Numbered from the stretch's first letter, positions 23,077 to 33,270 are shown. The stretch is DNA of 34,647 bases from Firmicutes bacterium UBA6226 (GCA_002441045.1 DJWQ01000162.1:2139-36785); one strand, 5' to 3'. Made by a program: numbers and translations. The notes: generated by a model not told the origin, from the sequence alone.

Positions 23077-24873
23077 CTATTGCTTAACAATAACTTTCTT
23101 AGGACATTTTGGAATACAAGCGCCACATTTGATACATTTTGCTTGATCGATGACATGATTTTGTTTCACTTCGCCACTGATAGCATCAACTGGGCAAACG
23201 CGTTTACAAGCAGTACAGCCAATACAGCCATCTGTGATGACGATTGACAATAAATCTTGACACATACCAGCTGGACATTTTTTGTCAACTACGTGAGCGA
23301 TGTACTCATCTTTGAAGTACTTAAGTGTTGATAATACTGGATTTGGTGCAGTTTGTCCAAGACCGCAAAGTGATGAGTCTTTTATAGAGTAAGCTAATTC
23401 TTCTAATTTAGTTAAATCTTCCATAGTACCGTTACCTGAAGTGATTTTTTCAAGCATTTCAAGCATTCTCTTAGTACCTTCACGACACGGTACACATTTA
23501 CCACATGATTCATCTACTGTAAAGTCAAGGAAGAATCTAGCGAAGTCAACCATACAGTTTGTATCGTCAACAACGATCATACCACCAGAGCCCATCATTG
23601 AGCCAAGTGCAGTTAAAGTATCAAAATCGATTGGTGTATCAAGATGTGCTTCAGTTAAACAACCACCTGATGGACCACCTGTTTGAACAGCCTTGAACTT
23701 TCTACCATTTGGAATACCGCCACCGATATCATAAATAACTTCTTTAAGCGTTGTTCCCATTGGAATTTCAACAAGACCCGTGTTATTGATTTTACCACCT
23801 AAAGCGAAAACCTTAGTACCAGGTGATTTTTCAGTACCGAATGAAGTAAACCAATCAGCACCGTTTAAGATAATTTGAGGTACAACCGCATAAGTCTCAA
23901 CGTTGTTGATAATTGTCGGTTTTCCAAAGATACCCTTTTGAGCTGGGAATGGTGGCTTTGGTCTTGGCATACCACGCTCGCCTTCGATAGATGCGATAAG
24001 AGCAGTCTCTTCACCGCATACGAATGCGCCAGCACCTAATCTGATTTCCATTTCAAAGTTGAAATCAGTACCAAATATATTTTTACCGAGTAAGCCCATA
24101 GCATTCGCTTGAGCAATCGCAATACCTAAACGCTTAACAGCGATTGGATATTCCGCACGGATATAGACATAACCTTTTTCAGCACCAATTGCATAAGCTG
24201 CAATTGCCATTGCTTCAATGATTGCATGTGGGTCACCTTCAAGGACAGAACGATCCATAAATGCACCTGGATCTCCCTCGTCGGCATTACAAGCAACATA
24301 CTTAATATCGCCTTCTGATTTAGCAGCGAACTCCCATTTTAAGCCTGTTGGGAAACCACCGCCCCCACGGCCACGAAGACCTGATTTTTTCATCTCATCG
24401 ATTACTTGCCCCGGTGTCATTTGAGTTAATGCTTTACCAAGAGCTTGGTAACCATCAAATGCGATATACTCTTCGATGATTTCAGGGTTGATTACACCAC
24501 AGTTTTTAAGTGCAACACGTTTTTGTTTTTTGTAGAAAGTTACTTCATTGATACTGGTTTCAATTTCAGTAACATTTGCTAATTTATCAACATAAAGAAG
24601 ATCTTTTACTATTCTTCCTTTTAATAAGTGCTCGTCAACGATTCTTTCTACGTCTGCTTTTTCAACTCTTGAGTAGAATGAACCTTCTGGATATACGATA
24701 CAGATAGGACCTGCTTCGCAAAGACCGAAACAACCAGTTCTTACAACTTTCACTTCTTTTTCTAAGCCTTTTGCGACTAAAGCATCATTAAACATTTCTT
24801 CGATGGTTGCTGATCCTGAGGATACACAACCTGTACCACCACACACAAGGACATGTGCTCTATAGAAATCCAT
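23077..24873 (-). CDS. hydB: NADH-dependent hydrogenase flavoprotein subunit HydB (NuoF-like)
   Basis: 598 residues: N-terminal thioredoxin-like 2Fe-2S domain (CGGTGCVSSGS, then TGCFGLCEAGP), NuoF core with GRGGGGFPTGLKW (FMN/NAD loop), ACNADEGDPGAFMDR, GAGAYICGEE-type segment GAGAFVCGEETAL, the SLBB region, a 4Fe-4S site SCGKCVPCREG, and C-terminal CIGCTACKRVCP and CIKCGACIPKCP clusters. This is the flavin site where NADH electrons are split or joined (family knowledge). The frame is open to 24921, but ATG 24873 has AGGAGGT six bases before it and starts with MDFYRAHVLVCGG, the typical beginning. Confidence 0.95.
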   Translation of the reverse strand: MDFYRAHVLVCGGTGCVSSGSATIEEMFNDALVAKGLEKEVKVVRTGCFGLCEAGPICIVYPEGSFYSRVEKADVERIVDEHLLKGRIVKDLLYVDKLANVTEIETSINEVTFYKKQKRVALKNCGVINPEIIEEYIAFDGYQALGKALTQMTPGQVIDEMKKSGLRGRGGGGFPTGLKWEFAAKSEGDIKYVACNADEGDPGAFMDRSVLEGDPHAIIEAMAIAAYAIGAEKGYVYIRAEYPIAVKRLGIAIAQANAMGLLGKNIFGTDFNFEMEIRLGAGAFVCGEETALIASIEGERGMPRPKPPFPAQKGIFGKPTIINNVETYAVVPQIILNGADWFTSFGTEKSPGTKVFALGGKINNTGLVEIPMGTTLKEVIYDIGGGIPNGRKFKAVQTGGPSGGCLTEAHLDTPIDFDTLTALGSMMGSGGMIVVDDTNCMVDFARFFLDFTVDESCGKCVPCREGTKRMLEMLEKITSGNGTMEDLTKLEELAYSIKDSSLCGLGQTAPNPVLSTLKYFKDEYIAHVVDKKCPAGMCQDLLSIVITDGCIGCTACKRVCPVDAISGEVKQNHVIDQAKCIKCGACIPKCPKKVIVKQ

Positions 24874-24904
24874 TGATATACCTCCTAAATTTGGTTTGTT
24901 ACAA

Positions 24905-25270
24905 TTACTCTGCTGCACCAATCGTGAATTCAGTTACGATATTGCCATTAACGATGTGTTCTGCGATAATTCTTCTCGCTTTTTCTTCTGTTAATTCAAC
25001 ATAAGTAACTTTTTCGCCGCCTTCTTTGTAGACTTCAACGAGTGGCTCAAGTCTGCAAACGCCAATGCAACCTGTTTGAGTAATCTCTACATCTTTCAAA
25101 CCTCTTTTTTGAACTTCATCCATCAAAGCGGCTAAGATAGGGCGAGCACCTGCTGCGATACCACAAGTTGCCATACCAACGACAATTCTAGTACCTTTGC
25201 GATCTTTTCTTAAATCAACTTTTTTAAGTGCTTCGTCTCTAAGTTGTGTTAATTCAGCTAATGTTTTCAT
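24905..25270 (-). CDS. Small 2Fe-2S ferredoxin-like subunit of hydrogenase operon
   Basis: 121 residues of the thioredoxin-like [2Fe-2S] ferredoxin type: VGMATCGIAAGARPIL (about 48-63) then TGCIGVCRLEPLVEV, giving the four cysteine-type cluster. The first 30 residues form a charged helix. Corresponds to the accessory fourth subunit found in four-subunit clostridial hydrogenase operons (called HydD in some species). The frame runs to 25321, but ATG 25270 has AAGGAGG six bases before it, and the upstream part would overlap hydC. It probably adds an electron-transfer step or anchors the complex. Confidence 0.85.
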   Translation of the reverse strand: MKTLAELTQLRDEALKKVDLRKDRKGTRIVVGMATCGIAAGARPILAALMDEVQKRGLKDVEITQTGCIGVCRLEPLVEVYKEGGEKVTYVELTEEKARRIIAEHIVNGNIVTEFTIGAAE

Positions 25271-25280
25271 TTGTGCCTCC

Positions 25281-25763
25281 TTAATTCGCTTGGTATTTTT
25301 GGATGATGCCAGGGATATCATTTAAAGTCAAACGACCATAGACATCTTCATTTACAGTTAATACAGGCGCAAGACCACATGCACCGATGCATCTTGTCGC
25401 TTCTAATGAGAATTTACCATCTGGAGACGTCTTACCAACTCCAACATTTGTCATCTCAGAAATTTTATCAATTAGTTGTTGCGCTCCTCTTACATAGCAA
25501 GCTGTTCCGAGGCATACTGAGATTAAATAATCGCCTTTTGGTTCTAGTGTAAACTGTGAGTAGAAAGTAACTACGCCATAAATTTCAGCTAATGGTGTAT
25601 TTAACTTTTCCGAGATCACTCTTTGCACTTCCATTGGGATTGCACCGAAAATATGTTGTGCTTCATGAAGAATCGGCATCAAAGGACCTTGCATATCTTT
25701 ATGCTCTTCGATCACTTTGTGAAGCTTTTCGAAATTTTCATCAGTTAAAAAGTTCTTTGCCAT
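25281..25763 (-). CDS. hydC: NADH-dependent hydrogenase subunit HydC (NuoE-like)
   Basis: 160 residues, first gene of the hydrogenase operon. NuoE-type helical N-terminus (MPILHEAQHIFGAIP, about 31-45; IYGVVTFYSQF, 63-73) followed by the thioredoxin-like 2Fe-2S: SVCLGTACYVRG (about 86-97) and EATRCIGACGLAP. It passes electrons between the flavoprotein and the catalytic subunit. The frame is open to 25817, but ATG 25763 is preferred: GGAGG lies nine bases upstream and MAKNFLTDE fits the family. Its leader of about 115 bases contains a Rex-like site and a hairpin. Confidence 0.94.
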   Translation of the reverse strand: MAKNFLTDENFEKLHKVIEEHKDMQGPLMPILHEAQHIFGAIPMEVQRVISEKLNTPLAEIYGVVTFYSQFTLEPKGDYLISVCLGTACYVRGAQQLIDKISEMTNVGVGKTSPDGKFSLEATRCIGACGLAPVLTVNEDVYGRLTLNDIPGIIQKYQAN

Positions 25764-25820
25764 TAAAAAGTTCCTCCTTATCGATTGCTTGTTTAACACC
25801 GTAACCCGCGATGTCAAACC

Positions 25821-25852
25821 CCTTATTCCCTAGTATTTTACTAGGTTTAAGG
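25821..25852 (-). other. Leader hairpin of hydrogenase operon
   Basis: Minus-strand CCTTA-AA-CCTAGTA-AAA-TACTAGG-GAA-TAAGG forms a two-part stem in the untranslated leader, between the Rex-like site and hydC. No T tract follows, so it may protect or shape the mRNA rather than terminate it. Confidence 0.45.
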
Positions 25853-25856
25853 TAGA

Positions 25857-25874
25857 TTGTTAATTCCTTAACCC
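25857..25874. promoter_or_regulatory. Rex-box-like operator of hydrogenase operon
   Basis: Minus-strand GGGTTAAGGAATTAACAA has 12 of 14 defined bases of TTGTTAANNNNTTAACAA; the right half-site is perfect. It starts 12 bases after the -10, the same geometry as the site at 20357-20374. Confidence 0.65.
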
Positions 25875-25886
25875 ATATCATCATGA

Positions 25887-25895
25887 ATTATAACA
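25887..25895 (-). promoter_or_regulatory. Extended -10 promoter of hydrogenase operon
   Basis: Minus-strand TGT-TATAAT without a clear -35 match at 17 bases. It is the only consensus -10 in the 270-base gap between uvrC and hydC, apart from which the gap holds the leader hairpin, Rex-like site and the uvrC terminator. Confidence 0.7.
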
Positions 25896-25962
25896 TATAT
25901 TGTTCACAAAGTATACAACTAAACTTTTTTATATTTTATGTTTTTTTTTTAACACTTTTTGA

Positions 25963-25997
25963 GCAAAAAATCGGGCTTAAAATCTCAAGCCCGATTG
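25963..25997 (-). terminator. Rho-independent terminator after uvrC
   Basis: Minus-strand AATCGGGCTT-GAGATTTT-AAGCCCGATT followed by TTTTTG. The same hairpin does not have a T tract on the plus strand. Confidence 0.92.
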
Positions 25998-26030
25998 ACA
26001 ATCCTTACATTTTTACTTATTTTAACATCA

Positions 26031-27959
26031 TTAATCTTTGTTAGTGTTTTCACCATCTAAATTGTTATAGACTTCACTATTAGGGGTTCTAAAATAATCA
26101 TAAATGGCCTGTGCAACTCTGGCATTGATTCCTACGACTTCTTGTAGTGTTTCAACGCTAGCATCTCTTATCCGTTCAATGGTTTTAAAATGCTTCATTA
26201 GTTCTATTCTTCTCTTTTCACCAACACCTTCAATCTCATCCAAAATTGAATGCGTCATTTCCTTAGATCGTAATGACTTGTGATACTCAATTGCAAAGCG
26301 ATGTACCTCTTCCTGTATTTCATAGACGAGCTTAAATGCATTTCTTCTCGCCTTTAAGCCTCTTCGATCACCATCGTAATACAAATCTTCTGTTTTATGA
26401 TAATCATCCTTTACCATGCCCGCTACAGGAACATAAAGTTTAAGTGCATTTAGTACTTCTAACGCAGCATTTACATGCCCTTTTCCACCATCTATGAGTA
26501 TCAAATCCGGTAGGCCACTGTATTTATCGCCTAAAATACCCGTCTCTTCTGCCATTTTCATTTCTTCAAGAACGCGTTTATAACGTCTGTAAACAACCTC
26601 TTGCATGGAACCATAGTCATTTGGTCCTTCAATGGTTTTAACTCTAAATCGTCTATAATCAGAACGTTTCTTTTTCCCATCTTCGAAAACGACCATACTA
26701 CCAACAGAATAAACACCAGATATATTTGAAATATCAAAGGCTTCAATTCGTTTAATTTTTAAATTATCAGGCAATCCTAACGCTTCACGAAGTTCGCCTT
26801 CAGATAGCGTACTGAAGAGTTGCTCCTTTTCAATCTTTTCTTGGAACTTCATAATGTACTCTTTAGCATTTTTTTCAACCAAATCAATGGTCTTTTTCTT
26901 ATCGCCTCTCTGAGGAACAGAAAATGTTACTTTGTAATCACAAAGTTTACTTAGCCATTCACTATACAGATCCTGATTTTCAAGTTGTTGAGAAAGGTAG
27001 ATTTCTGGCGGCACCATATCGTTTCCAGCATAATATTGCAAAATAAACGAACTAATCAACTCATCACCATTTGCGCCTTCCACATTTGAAAGGTTATAGG
27101 ATTCTCTACCAATTATTTTACCCTCTCTAATTTGAAACAGCATCACGCATGCGCGATCTTCAAATCGATACGAAGCAATATAGTCTTGATTCTTACCTGT
27201 ATTCTGAATCGCTTTTTGTTTTTCATTCAAAGCGCGTAATGCATTGATCTTATCTCTATACTCAGCAGCCTCTTCAAAAGCCATTTTCTCAGCAGAAGCT
27301 AACATCTTTTCATTCAATTCAGTAATGAGCCAATTCTTATCGCCTGCTAAAAAACGAATGATCTTCTGTATATATACGTTATAGGCTTCATCAGTAATCA
27401 TATGATTACAGGCTCCTGCACATCTTCCAATATGGTAATTAAGGCAAGGTCTTTCCACTTTATCTGTAATCTTTTTACTACATTCTCTTATTGGAAATAT
27501 CGTTTGTATGACTTCAAGCGTGGTTTTTACTTGATCTACGCTGGTGTATGGACCGAATACCTTATAGTTTCCTTTTGGAAGCTGTCTGGTCATAAATACG
27601 CGAGGAAAACGTTCACCTACAGAAACAACAATATAAGGATACATCTTATCATCTTTTAACAAAATGTTAAAACGAGGCAAATGCTTTTTGATTAGATTCG
27701 CTTCTAATATTAGTGCTTCCATTTCTGAGTCCGTGATAATGTACTCAAACTCACTGATATTGATTACCATCGTTTGAACTTTAGGGAGATGTGAATTAAA
27801 ACCTCTAAAATATGAGCTAACTCTATTCTTGAGATTTTTTGACTTTCCTACATATATTATTTCTCCTGATTGATCTTTCATAATGTAGATACCAGGAAGC
27901 TGTGGTAACGTCTTAAGCTGTTCCTTTATATGCTCCTTGACTTGAAATCCTTGTTCCAT
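26031..27959 (-). CDS. uvrC: Excinuclease ABC subunit C
   Basis: UvrC makes both incisions around bulky DNA lesions after UvrA and UvrB find them. 642 residues: GIY-YIG nuclease (LPGIYIMKD, IIYVGKSKNLKNRV, about 19-50), cysteine-rich CLNYHIGRCAGACN near 175-190, UVR motif around 205-240, RNase H-like second nuclease with LPDLILIDGGKGH and the EAFDISN motif, and C-terminal helix-hairpin-helix (IEGVGEKRR). Full length. Encoded apart from uvrBA, with its own strong promoter at 28005-28033 and no LexA box that I can find, so it is probably constitutive. Confidence 0.97.
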   Translation of the reverse strand: MEQGFQVKEHIKEQLKTLPQLPGIYIMKDQSGEIIYVGKSKNLKNRVSSYFRGFNSHLPKVQTMVINISEFEYIITDSEMEALILEANLIKKHLPRFNILLKDDKMYPYIVVSVGERFPRVFMTRQLPKGNYKVFGPYTSVDQVKTTLEVIQTIFPIRECSKKITDKVERPCLNYHIGRCAGACNHMITDEAYNVYIQKIIRFLAGDKNWLITELNEKMLASAEKMAFEEAAEYRDKINALRALNEKQKAIQNTGKNQDYIASYRFEDRACVMLFQIREGKIIGRESYNLSNVEGANGDELISSFILQYYAGNDMVPPEIYLSQQLENQDLYSEWLSKLCDYKVTFSVPQRGDKKKTIDLVEKNAKEYIMKFQEKIEKEQLFSTLSEGELREALGLPDNLKIKRIEAFDISNISGVYSVGSMVVFEDGKKKRSDYRRFRVKTIEGPNDYGSMQEVVYRRYKRVLEEMKMAEETGILGDKYSGLPDLILIDGGKGHVNAALEVLNALKLYVPVAGMVKDDYHKTEDLYYDGDRRGLKARRNAFKLVYEIQEEVHRFAIEYHKSLRSKEMTHSILDEIEGVGEKRRIELMKHFKTIERIRDASVETLQEVVGINARVAQAIYDYFRTPNSEVYNNLDGENTNKD

Positions 27960-28004
27960 GATTTCTCCTTAACTATACAACCATTCTTCTCATTTATTAA
28001 CGCT

Positions 28005-28033
28005 ATCATAACTTTGTCCTAAATCTTTGTCAA
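28005..28033 (-). promoter_or_regulatory. SigmaA promoter of uvrC
   Basis: Minus-strand TTGACA, 17-base spacer, TATGAT; perfect -35. It is 45 bases before the uvrC ATG. Confidence 0.85.
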
Positions 28034-28119
28034 CTGACTGAGCTCTCAAAAAACTTATGACGAATGCATATCAGCACCATATACGAAAATGATAAATTCA
28101 TATAGGCACATATAGAAGC

Positions 28120-28142
28120 GACCTGATTCGGTGAATCAGGTC
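28120..28142 (-). terminator. Hairpin after uvrA, weak terminator
   Basis: GACCTGATTC-ACC-GAATCAGGTC, a perfect 10-base stem with a 3-base loop. Neither strand has a following T tract, so it could be an mRNA-end or processing hairpin for uvrBA instead. Confidence 0.4.
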
Positions 28143-28154
28143 ACAAAAATTGGA

Positions 28155-28229
28155 TTATTTTAGTAATTCATCTTGTTGTTCTTCAAACTATTCTTTAAAT
28201 TTTAGTTTAAGCAATCCATAAGCTACACT
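28155..28229 (-). other. Possible gene remnant between uvrA and uvrC
   Basis: One minus-strand frame reads like the charged end of a protein, [15 protein letters not shown], then a TAG, then FEEQQDELLK and TAA. It has no start codon or ribosome site of its own and the TAG could come from CAG. It is too short to call and may be chance. Confidence 0.2.
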
Positions 28230-28233
28230 TCTT

Positions 28234-31149
28234 TTATTCTGGACTTACTTCTTCGCTAGAAGTTTTTAATGATTTTGAAGAAGATTTGCTAGTTGATTTT
28301 TTGGGTTTATCTTTTTCTTTGTAATCTTCAATTAACATACGCTCTAAAAACGCACCAGTATAAGATCCTTTGACCCTTGCAACTTCCTCCGGTGTTCCAG
28401 TAGCGATAACCGTTCCACCATTATCCCCACCATCTGGACCTAAGTCTACGATATAATCTGAGCATTTAATCACATCCAAATTGTGCTCAATTACAACTAC
28501 CGTATTGCCAGCATCAACTAATCTCTGAAGGACGCTAATAAGATTATGAACGTCTGCTGTATGAAGCCCTGTAGTCGGTTCATCTAAAATATATAGTGTT
28601 TTGCCTGTGCTCACTTTACTGAGTTCAGTCGCAAGCTTAATTCTCTGTGCTTCACCACCAGAAAGTTGTGTAGAAGGTTGACCTAATCGAATATAATCCA
28701 GTCCAACTTCATGAAGCGTTTTTAATTTCCTTTTAATTCTTGGAATATTTGAAAAGAACTCAAGCCCCTCTTCTACCGTCATATTGAGAACATCTGCAAT
28801 GTTTTTACCTTTGTATTTTACTTCCAACGTTTCTCTATTATAACGTTTTCCTTTACAGACATCACATTGAACGTAAACATCAGGCAAAAAGTGCATCTCG
28901 ATCTTTATAATACCATCGCCTTTGCAATGTTCGCATCTACCACCACTAACATTGAAGCTAAATCGTCCTTTTTGATAGCCTCTCATCTTCGCTTCAGGAA
29001 CTTGTGCAAATAAGTCACGTATCATATCAAACACACCGGTATAGGTAGCCGGATTTGATCTTGGTGTTCTACCAATCGGGGATTGATCAATTTCAATGAT
29101 TTTATCTATATTTTCAAGTCCAATTATATTATCATGTTTTCCAGCTTTAATTCTACTTTTATTAATCGCAATCGCGCATGACTTGTATAATATTTCGTTG
29201 ATCAAAGTGCTCTTACCGGATCCCGATACACCTGTTATTGCACATAATACACCTAAGGGTATATCAACATCGATGTTCTTTAAGTTATTTTCTGTTGCAC
29301 CAATGATCTTGATCATTTTATCTGAAACTGGACGTCTAAGAGCGGGATAGAGAATTTTCTTCCTGCCACTTAAATACTGACCTGTTATGGAATTCTTATT
29401 GGATAAGATCGCTTTTAGATTTCCCTCAGCGATAATATGTCCACCATGCTCTCCTGCGCCAGGTCCTAAGTCTAAAATATAATCCGCTTCACGGATTGTA
29501 TCATCATCATGTTCAACGACCAATAGGGTATTGCCTAAATCAGTTAAGTCTCTCAACGTTTTCAACAATTTTTGATTATCCTTTTGGTGCAATCCAATAC
29601 TTGGCTCATCGAGGATATACAATACCCCCACTAATCCAGAACCAATCTGAGTTGCCAATCGAATCCTTTGCGATTCGCCTCCAGATAGCGTACTTGCAGC
29701 TCTAGATAGTGACAGATATTCAAGTCCTACATTTTTAAGGAACATCAGACGCGCGTTAATTTCCTTTAAGATTTGCTCAGCAATCTGTGTGTTTGTAGTA
29801 TCTAAAGATAATTTTTCAAAGAAATGAACCGCTTCCTTAACAGATAAACTTGTCACTTCGTGAATGTTTAACCCACCAACAGTAACTGCAAGCACTTCAT
29901 CTTTAAGTCGTCTACCATGACAGGTGTCACACTCAATTAAACTCATAAATTCATCTATTTTTGAACGGATGTACTCTGAGTTGGTAGCCGCATACCTTCT
30001 CTCATAGTTATTTACAAGCCCTTCAAATGGACGATTAAACTCTGCTTCACCAACGTATTTGCTATCGTACATAAATTTTACTTTTCGATCACCTGTGCCA
30101 AAAAAGATTTCATGCTTCACTTTTTCTGGTAAGTCTCTAAAAGGTGTATCAATAGATGCGCCTGCCTCTTCTATTAAGGCGTGAATCATATTGACATAAA
30201 ACGTACCATCGGCACTGTTCGCAATAGGCAATAATGCACCTTCGCTGACGGATATTCTCTGATCCGGAACCAGTAACTCAGGATCTACTTTTTTTGTAAA
30301 CCCAAGGCCATTACAGTCAGGACATGCACCGTATGGCGCGTTAAAAGAAAACATTCTCGGTTCCATTTCTGCAATACCGTGCCCATGTTCTGAACAGGCA
30401 AACTTAGTATTAAATGTTATATCCTCTTCGTCCAGTATATTAATCGTTACGACACCTTCAGCAAGCTTTAAAGCAATTTCAATAGAATCCGTTAGTCTTT
30501 GTTGAATATCAGGCTTTATTACCAATCGATCCACAACAACTTCAATTGTGTTCTTTTTATTTTTTTCGAGTTCGATGGTTTCACTTAAATCCCTAGCTTC
30601 TCCATTGATTCGAGCACGTACATAGCCTTCTTTTTTTAGTGCTTCTAAAAGTTTTTGATGTTGACCCTTCTTTCCTGTAATCATAGGTGCTAGGATTTGT
30701 ATTCTTTTACCTTCCTCGATCATAAATACTTTATCGACGATCTGATCAACAGTCTGAGGCAAAATTTCAATCCCACAGACAGGACAATGTGGAATCCCAA
30801 CTCTCGCATATAGCAATCTTAAGTAATCGTAAATCTCCGTTACAGTCCCTACTGTAGAACGCGGATTACGACTGGTTGTCTTTTGGTCAATAGAAATTGC
30901 AGGTGATAATCCTTCAATATACTCAACATCTGGTTTTTCCATCTGTCCTAAGAACTGTCTTGCATAAGAAGACAAGCTTTCTACATATCTTCTTTGACCC
31001 TCTGCATAAATCGTGTCAAACGCAAGCGACGACTTACCAGAACCACTAAGTCCTGTTACAACTACCAACTGATCTCTAGGAATTGAAACATCAATATTCT
31101 TTAAATTGTGCTCTTTCGCACCTTTTACATAAATGGTGTTTTTACTCAT
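28234..31149 (-). CDS. uvrA: Excinuclease ABC subunit A
   Basis: UvrA is the damage-sensing ATPase dimer that loads UvrB. 971 residues: first ABC half with P-loop [10 protein letters not shown] (about 32-41), zinc sites CPVCG and the CPDCNGLG region, [14 protein letters not shown] signature and a second P-loop [10 protein letters not shown], then [24 protein letters not shown] and [15 protein letters not shown]. It is complete. The last 30 or so residues are a Lys/Ser-rich tail ([15 protein letters not shown], then SSEEVSPE) beyond the usual end. It is 19 bases from the stop of uvrB and thus in the same SOS-controlled operon. Confidence 0.98.
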   Translation of the reverse strand: MSKNTIYVKGAKEHNLKNIDVSIPRDQLVVVTGLSGSGKSSLAFDTIYAEGQRRYVESLSSYARQFLGQMEKPDVEYIEGLSPAISIDQKTTSRNPRSTVGTVTEIYDYLRLLYARVGIPHCPVCGIEILPQTVDQIVDKVFMIEEGKRIQILAPMITGKKGQHQKLLEALKKEGYVRARINGEARDLSETIELEKNKKNTIEVVVDRLVIKPDIQQRLTDSIEIALKLAEGVVTINILDEEDITFNTKFACSEHGHGIAEMEPRMFSFNAPYGACPDCNGLGFTKKVDPELLVPDQRISVSEGALLPIANSADGTFYVNMIHALIEEAGASIDTPFRDLPEKVKHEIFFGTGDRKVKFMYDSKYVGEAEFNRPFEGLVNNYERRYAATNSEYIRSKIDEFMSLIECDTCHGRRLKDEVLAVTVGGLNIHEVTSLSVKEAVHFFEKLSLDTTNTQIAEQILKEINARLMFLKNVGLEYLSLSRAASTLSGGESQRIRLATQIGSGLVGVLYILDEPSIGLHQKDNQKLLKTLRDLTDLGNTLLVVEHDDDTIREADYILDLGPGAGEHGGHIIAEGNLKAILSNKNSITGQYLSGRKKILYPALRRPVSDKMIKIIGATENNLKNIDVDIPLGVLCAITGVSGSGKSTLINEILYKSCAIAINKSRIKAGKHDNIIGLENIDKIIEIDQSPIGRTPRSNPATYTGVFDMIRDLFAQVPEAKMRGYQKGRFSFNVSGGRCEHCKGDGIIKIEMHFLPDVYVQCDVCKGKRYNRETLEVKYKGKNIADVLNMTVEEGLEFFSNIPRIKRKLKTLHEVGLDYIRLGQPSTQLSGGEAQRIKLATELSKVSTGKTLYILDEPTTGLHTADVHNLISVLQRLVDAGNTVVVIEHNLDVIKCSDYIVDLGPDGGDNGGTVIATGTPEEVARVKGSYTGAFLERMLIEDYKEKDKPKKSTSKSSSKSLKTSSEEVSPE

Positions 31150-31168
31150 AAAATGTCCTCTTCTAATA

Positions 31169-33148
31169 TTACTTAACCTTTAAAGTCTTTAATTCGACAA
31201 TCATATCACGTAGTTCGGCAGCTCTTTCAAACTGTAAAGTTCTAGATGCTGCAAACATCTCTTCTTCAAGTTGAACGATGTAATCTTTGAGCTCTGCTTT
31301 ACTCATCGATTTAATTTGCTCTGCTTTATACTCTTCCACCGAATCCGCCGCCACTGTCGCTTCGATAACTTCTCGTATGCCTTTAACAATACCTCTAGGG
31401 ACAATACCGTTTTGCGTATTGTAATCCTCTTGAATCTGTCTACGTCGATTGGTTTCATCTATCGCATACTTCATAGAGTCTGTAATGCGATCTGCATACA
31501 TAATTACTTTACCATTGATATTTCTTGCAGCACGTCCAATCGTTTGAACAAGTGATGTTTCAGAGCGTAAAAAGCCTTCTTTATCAGCATCTAAAATCGC
31601 CACAAGCGATACTTCAGGTAAATCTAAACCCTCACGAAGTAAGTTGATGCCGATTAATACATCAAATACGCCTTTTCTAAAATCCCTTATAATTTCCATT
31701 CTCTCTAAAGTTTTTATGTCAGAATGCATGTATCTAACTTTTAGTTCAAGCTTTTTAAAATAGTCGGTTAGATCTTCTGCCATTTTCTTAGTTAAGGTGG
31801 TTACAAGGACTCTTTCATTGCGATCAATGCGCATCGTAATTTCGCTGTACAAATCATCAATCTGACCTTTGATCGGCCTTACATCTATGTGAGGGTCTAA
31901 TAATCCAGTAGGTCTAATAATCTGTTCTGTAATCGACTCGCATTTTTCATACTCGTAAGGACCAGGTGTTGCACTAACATAAAGTGACTGTGGTATCAAG
32001 CTTTCAAACTCAGTAAAATTTAATGGTCGATTGTCCATCGCTGACGGGAGTCTAAAACCATAATCAACCAATGACTGCTTTCGCGTTCTATCGCCTCCAT
32101 ACATCGCTCTTACCTGTGGAATCGTAACATGAGATTCGTCGATAACAAGTAAAAAGTCATCCGGGAAATAATCTATTAATGTATAAGGTCGACTTCCGAT
32201 TGGTCTTCCAGAAAGCACACTTGAATAATTCTCAATCCCTTGGCAAAAACCAACCTCTCTTAGCATTTCAATATCATAACGCGTTCTTTGTTCTATCCGC
32301 TGAGCTTCGATTAGTTTGTTATTGTCTTTGAAATACTTAACACGTTCTTCAAGTTCAGCTTCAATTTTTACTATCGCAGCTTCTAACTTATCTTTCGGTG
32401 TTACATAGTGTGATGCTGGATAGATGGTAAGATGATTTCTATAGCCTAATATTTCTCCAGTTAGGGCATTGATCTCACCTATGCGTTCGATTTCATCGCC
32501 AAACAGTTCAATTCTATAAGCGCGCTCAAACTCATATGAAGGCATGATTTCTATAATATCACCCCGAACTCTAAATGTATTACGTGTAAAATTTAAATCA
32601 TTACGCATATATTGAATATCGATCAATCTTTTTAAAATCTCATCTCTTGATTTTTCCATTCCAGGACGTATGGACAAAGTCATACTTGAATAATCAATTG
32701 GATCACCCAATCCATAAATACAAGATACTGACGCAACTATAATCACATCTCTTCTTTCAAAAAGTGCAGATGTCGCACTGTGACGCAATTTATCAATTTC
32801 TTCATTTATAGAAGCATCTTTTTCTATATAAGTATCCGAATGTGCAACATAAGCTTCAGGTTGGTAATAATCGTAATAAGATACGAAGAATTCAACCGCA
32901 TTGTCTGGAAAAAATTCTTTAAATTCTCCTGCAAGTTGAGCCGCTAGCGTCTTATTATGAGCAATAATTAAAGTTGGCTTTTGCACTTTCTCTATAATGT
33001 TGGCAACTGTAAAAGTTTTTCCAGAACCTGTAACACCAAGTAGTATACTGTGTTCTTTCCCACTTTCAATTCGTTTGACAATTTGGTCTATCGCCTTAGG
33101 CTGATCACCAGTTGGCTTAAATTCTGATTTCACAACAAACTGATTCAT
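31169..33148 (-). CDS. uvrB: Excinuclease ABC subunit B
   Basis: UvrB is the helicase-like damage-verification subunit. 659 residues: P-loop [10 protein letters not shown] (about 38-47), the beta-hairpin region [17 protein letters not shown] as the DExx box, [39 protein letters not shown] and a C-terminal UVR domain that binds UvrC ([13 protein letters not shown]). Length is usual. GGAGGTG precedes the ATG, and a LexA box and consensus promoter lie directly upstream, so expression should rise with DNA damage. Confidence 0.98.
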   Translation of the reverse strand: MNQFVVKSEFKPTGDQPKAIDQIVKRIESGKEHSILLGVTGSGKTFTVANIIEKVQKPTLIIAHNKTLAAQLAGEFKEFFPDNAVEFFVSYYDYYQPEAYVAHSDTYIEKDASINEEIDKLRHSATSALFERRDVIIVASVSCIYGLGDPIDYSSMTLSIRPGMEKSRDEILKRLIDIQYMRNDLNFTRNTFRVRGDIIEIMPSYEFERAYRIELFGDEIERIGEINALTGEILGYRNHLTIYPASHYVTPKDKLEAAIVKIEAELEERVKYFKDNNKLIEAQRIEQRTRYDIEMLREVGFCQGIENYSSVLSGRPIGSRPYTLIDYFPDDFLLVIDESHVTIPQVRAMYGGDRTRKQSLVDYGFRLPSAMDNRPLNFTEFESLIPQSLYVSATPGPYEYEKCESITEQIIRPTGLLDPHIDVRPIKGQIDDLYSEITMRIDRNERVLVTTLTKKMAEDLTDYFKKLELKVRYMHSDIKTLERMEIIRDFRKGVFDVLIGINLLREGLDLPEVSLVAILDADKEGFLRSETSLVQTIGRAARNINGKVIMYADRITDSMKYAIDETNRRRQIQEDYNTQNGIVPRGIVKGIREVIEATVAADSVEEYKAEQIKSMSKAELKDYIVQLEEEMFAASRTLQFERAAELRDMIVELKTLKVK

Positions 33149-33157
33149 TTACACCTC

Positions 33158-33171
33158 CGAACAAATGTTCT
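33158..33171. promoter_or_regulatory. LexA (DinR-type) SOS box before uvrB
   Basis: Plus-strand CGAACAAATGTTCT fits the Gram-positive box CGAACNNNNGTTCG closely (GAAC/GTTC arms, 4-base spacer). It spans the expected transcript start, so LexA would block uvrBA. Confidence 0.85.
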
Positions 33172-33177
33172 CTTTAC

Positions 33178-33206
33178 ATTATATAGCTTTACTATAAAAG
33201 CGTCAA
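33178..33206 (-). promoter_or_regulatory. SigmaA promoter of uvrB-uvrA
   Basis: Minus-strand TTGACG, 17-base spacer, TATAAT. Confidence 0.88.
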
Positions 33207-33219
33207 ATAGATTCTCTAT

Positions 33220-33264
33220 AAAATAATTCAACCTAGATACGCGATAAAATCGCTTATCTAGGTT
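33220..33264 (-). terminator. Terminator after small tail-anchored gene
   Basis: AACCTAGATA / TATCTAGGTT outer stem plus GCGAT / ATCGC inner stem, followed on the minus strand by GAATTATTTTATAG. The T-rich run is broken, but the stem is strong. Confidence 0.65.
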
Positions 33265-33270
33265 GTCATG

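Noticed and set aside
25900..25925. Second Rex-like half-site TTGTGAACAA upstream of the hydrogenase promoter
   Set aside because: It lacks the 4-base spacer and matching second half of a Rex box.
28120..28142. Perfect hairpin as bidirectional terminator
   Set aside because: No T tract follows on either strand, so I keep it only as a weak terminator-like hairpin.
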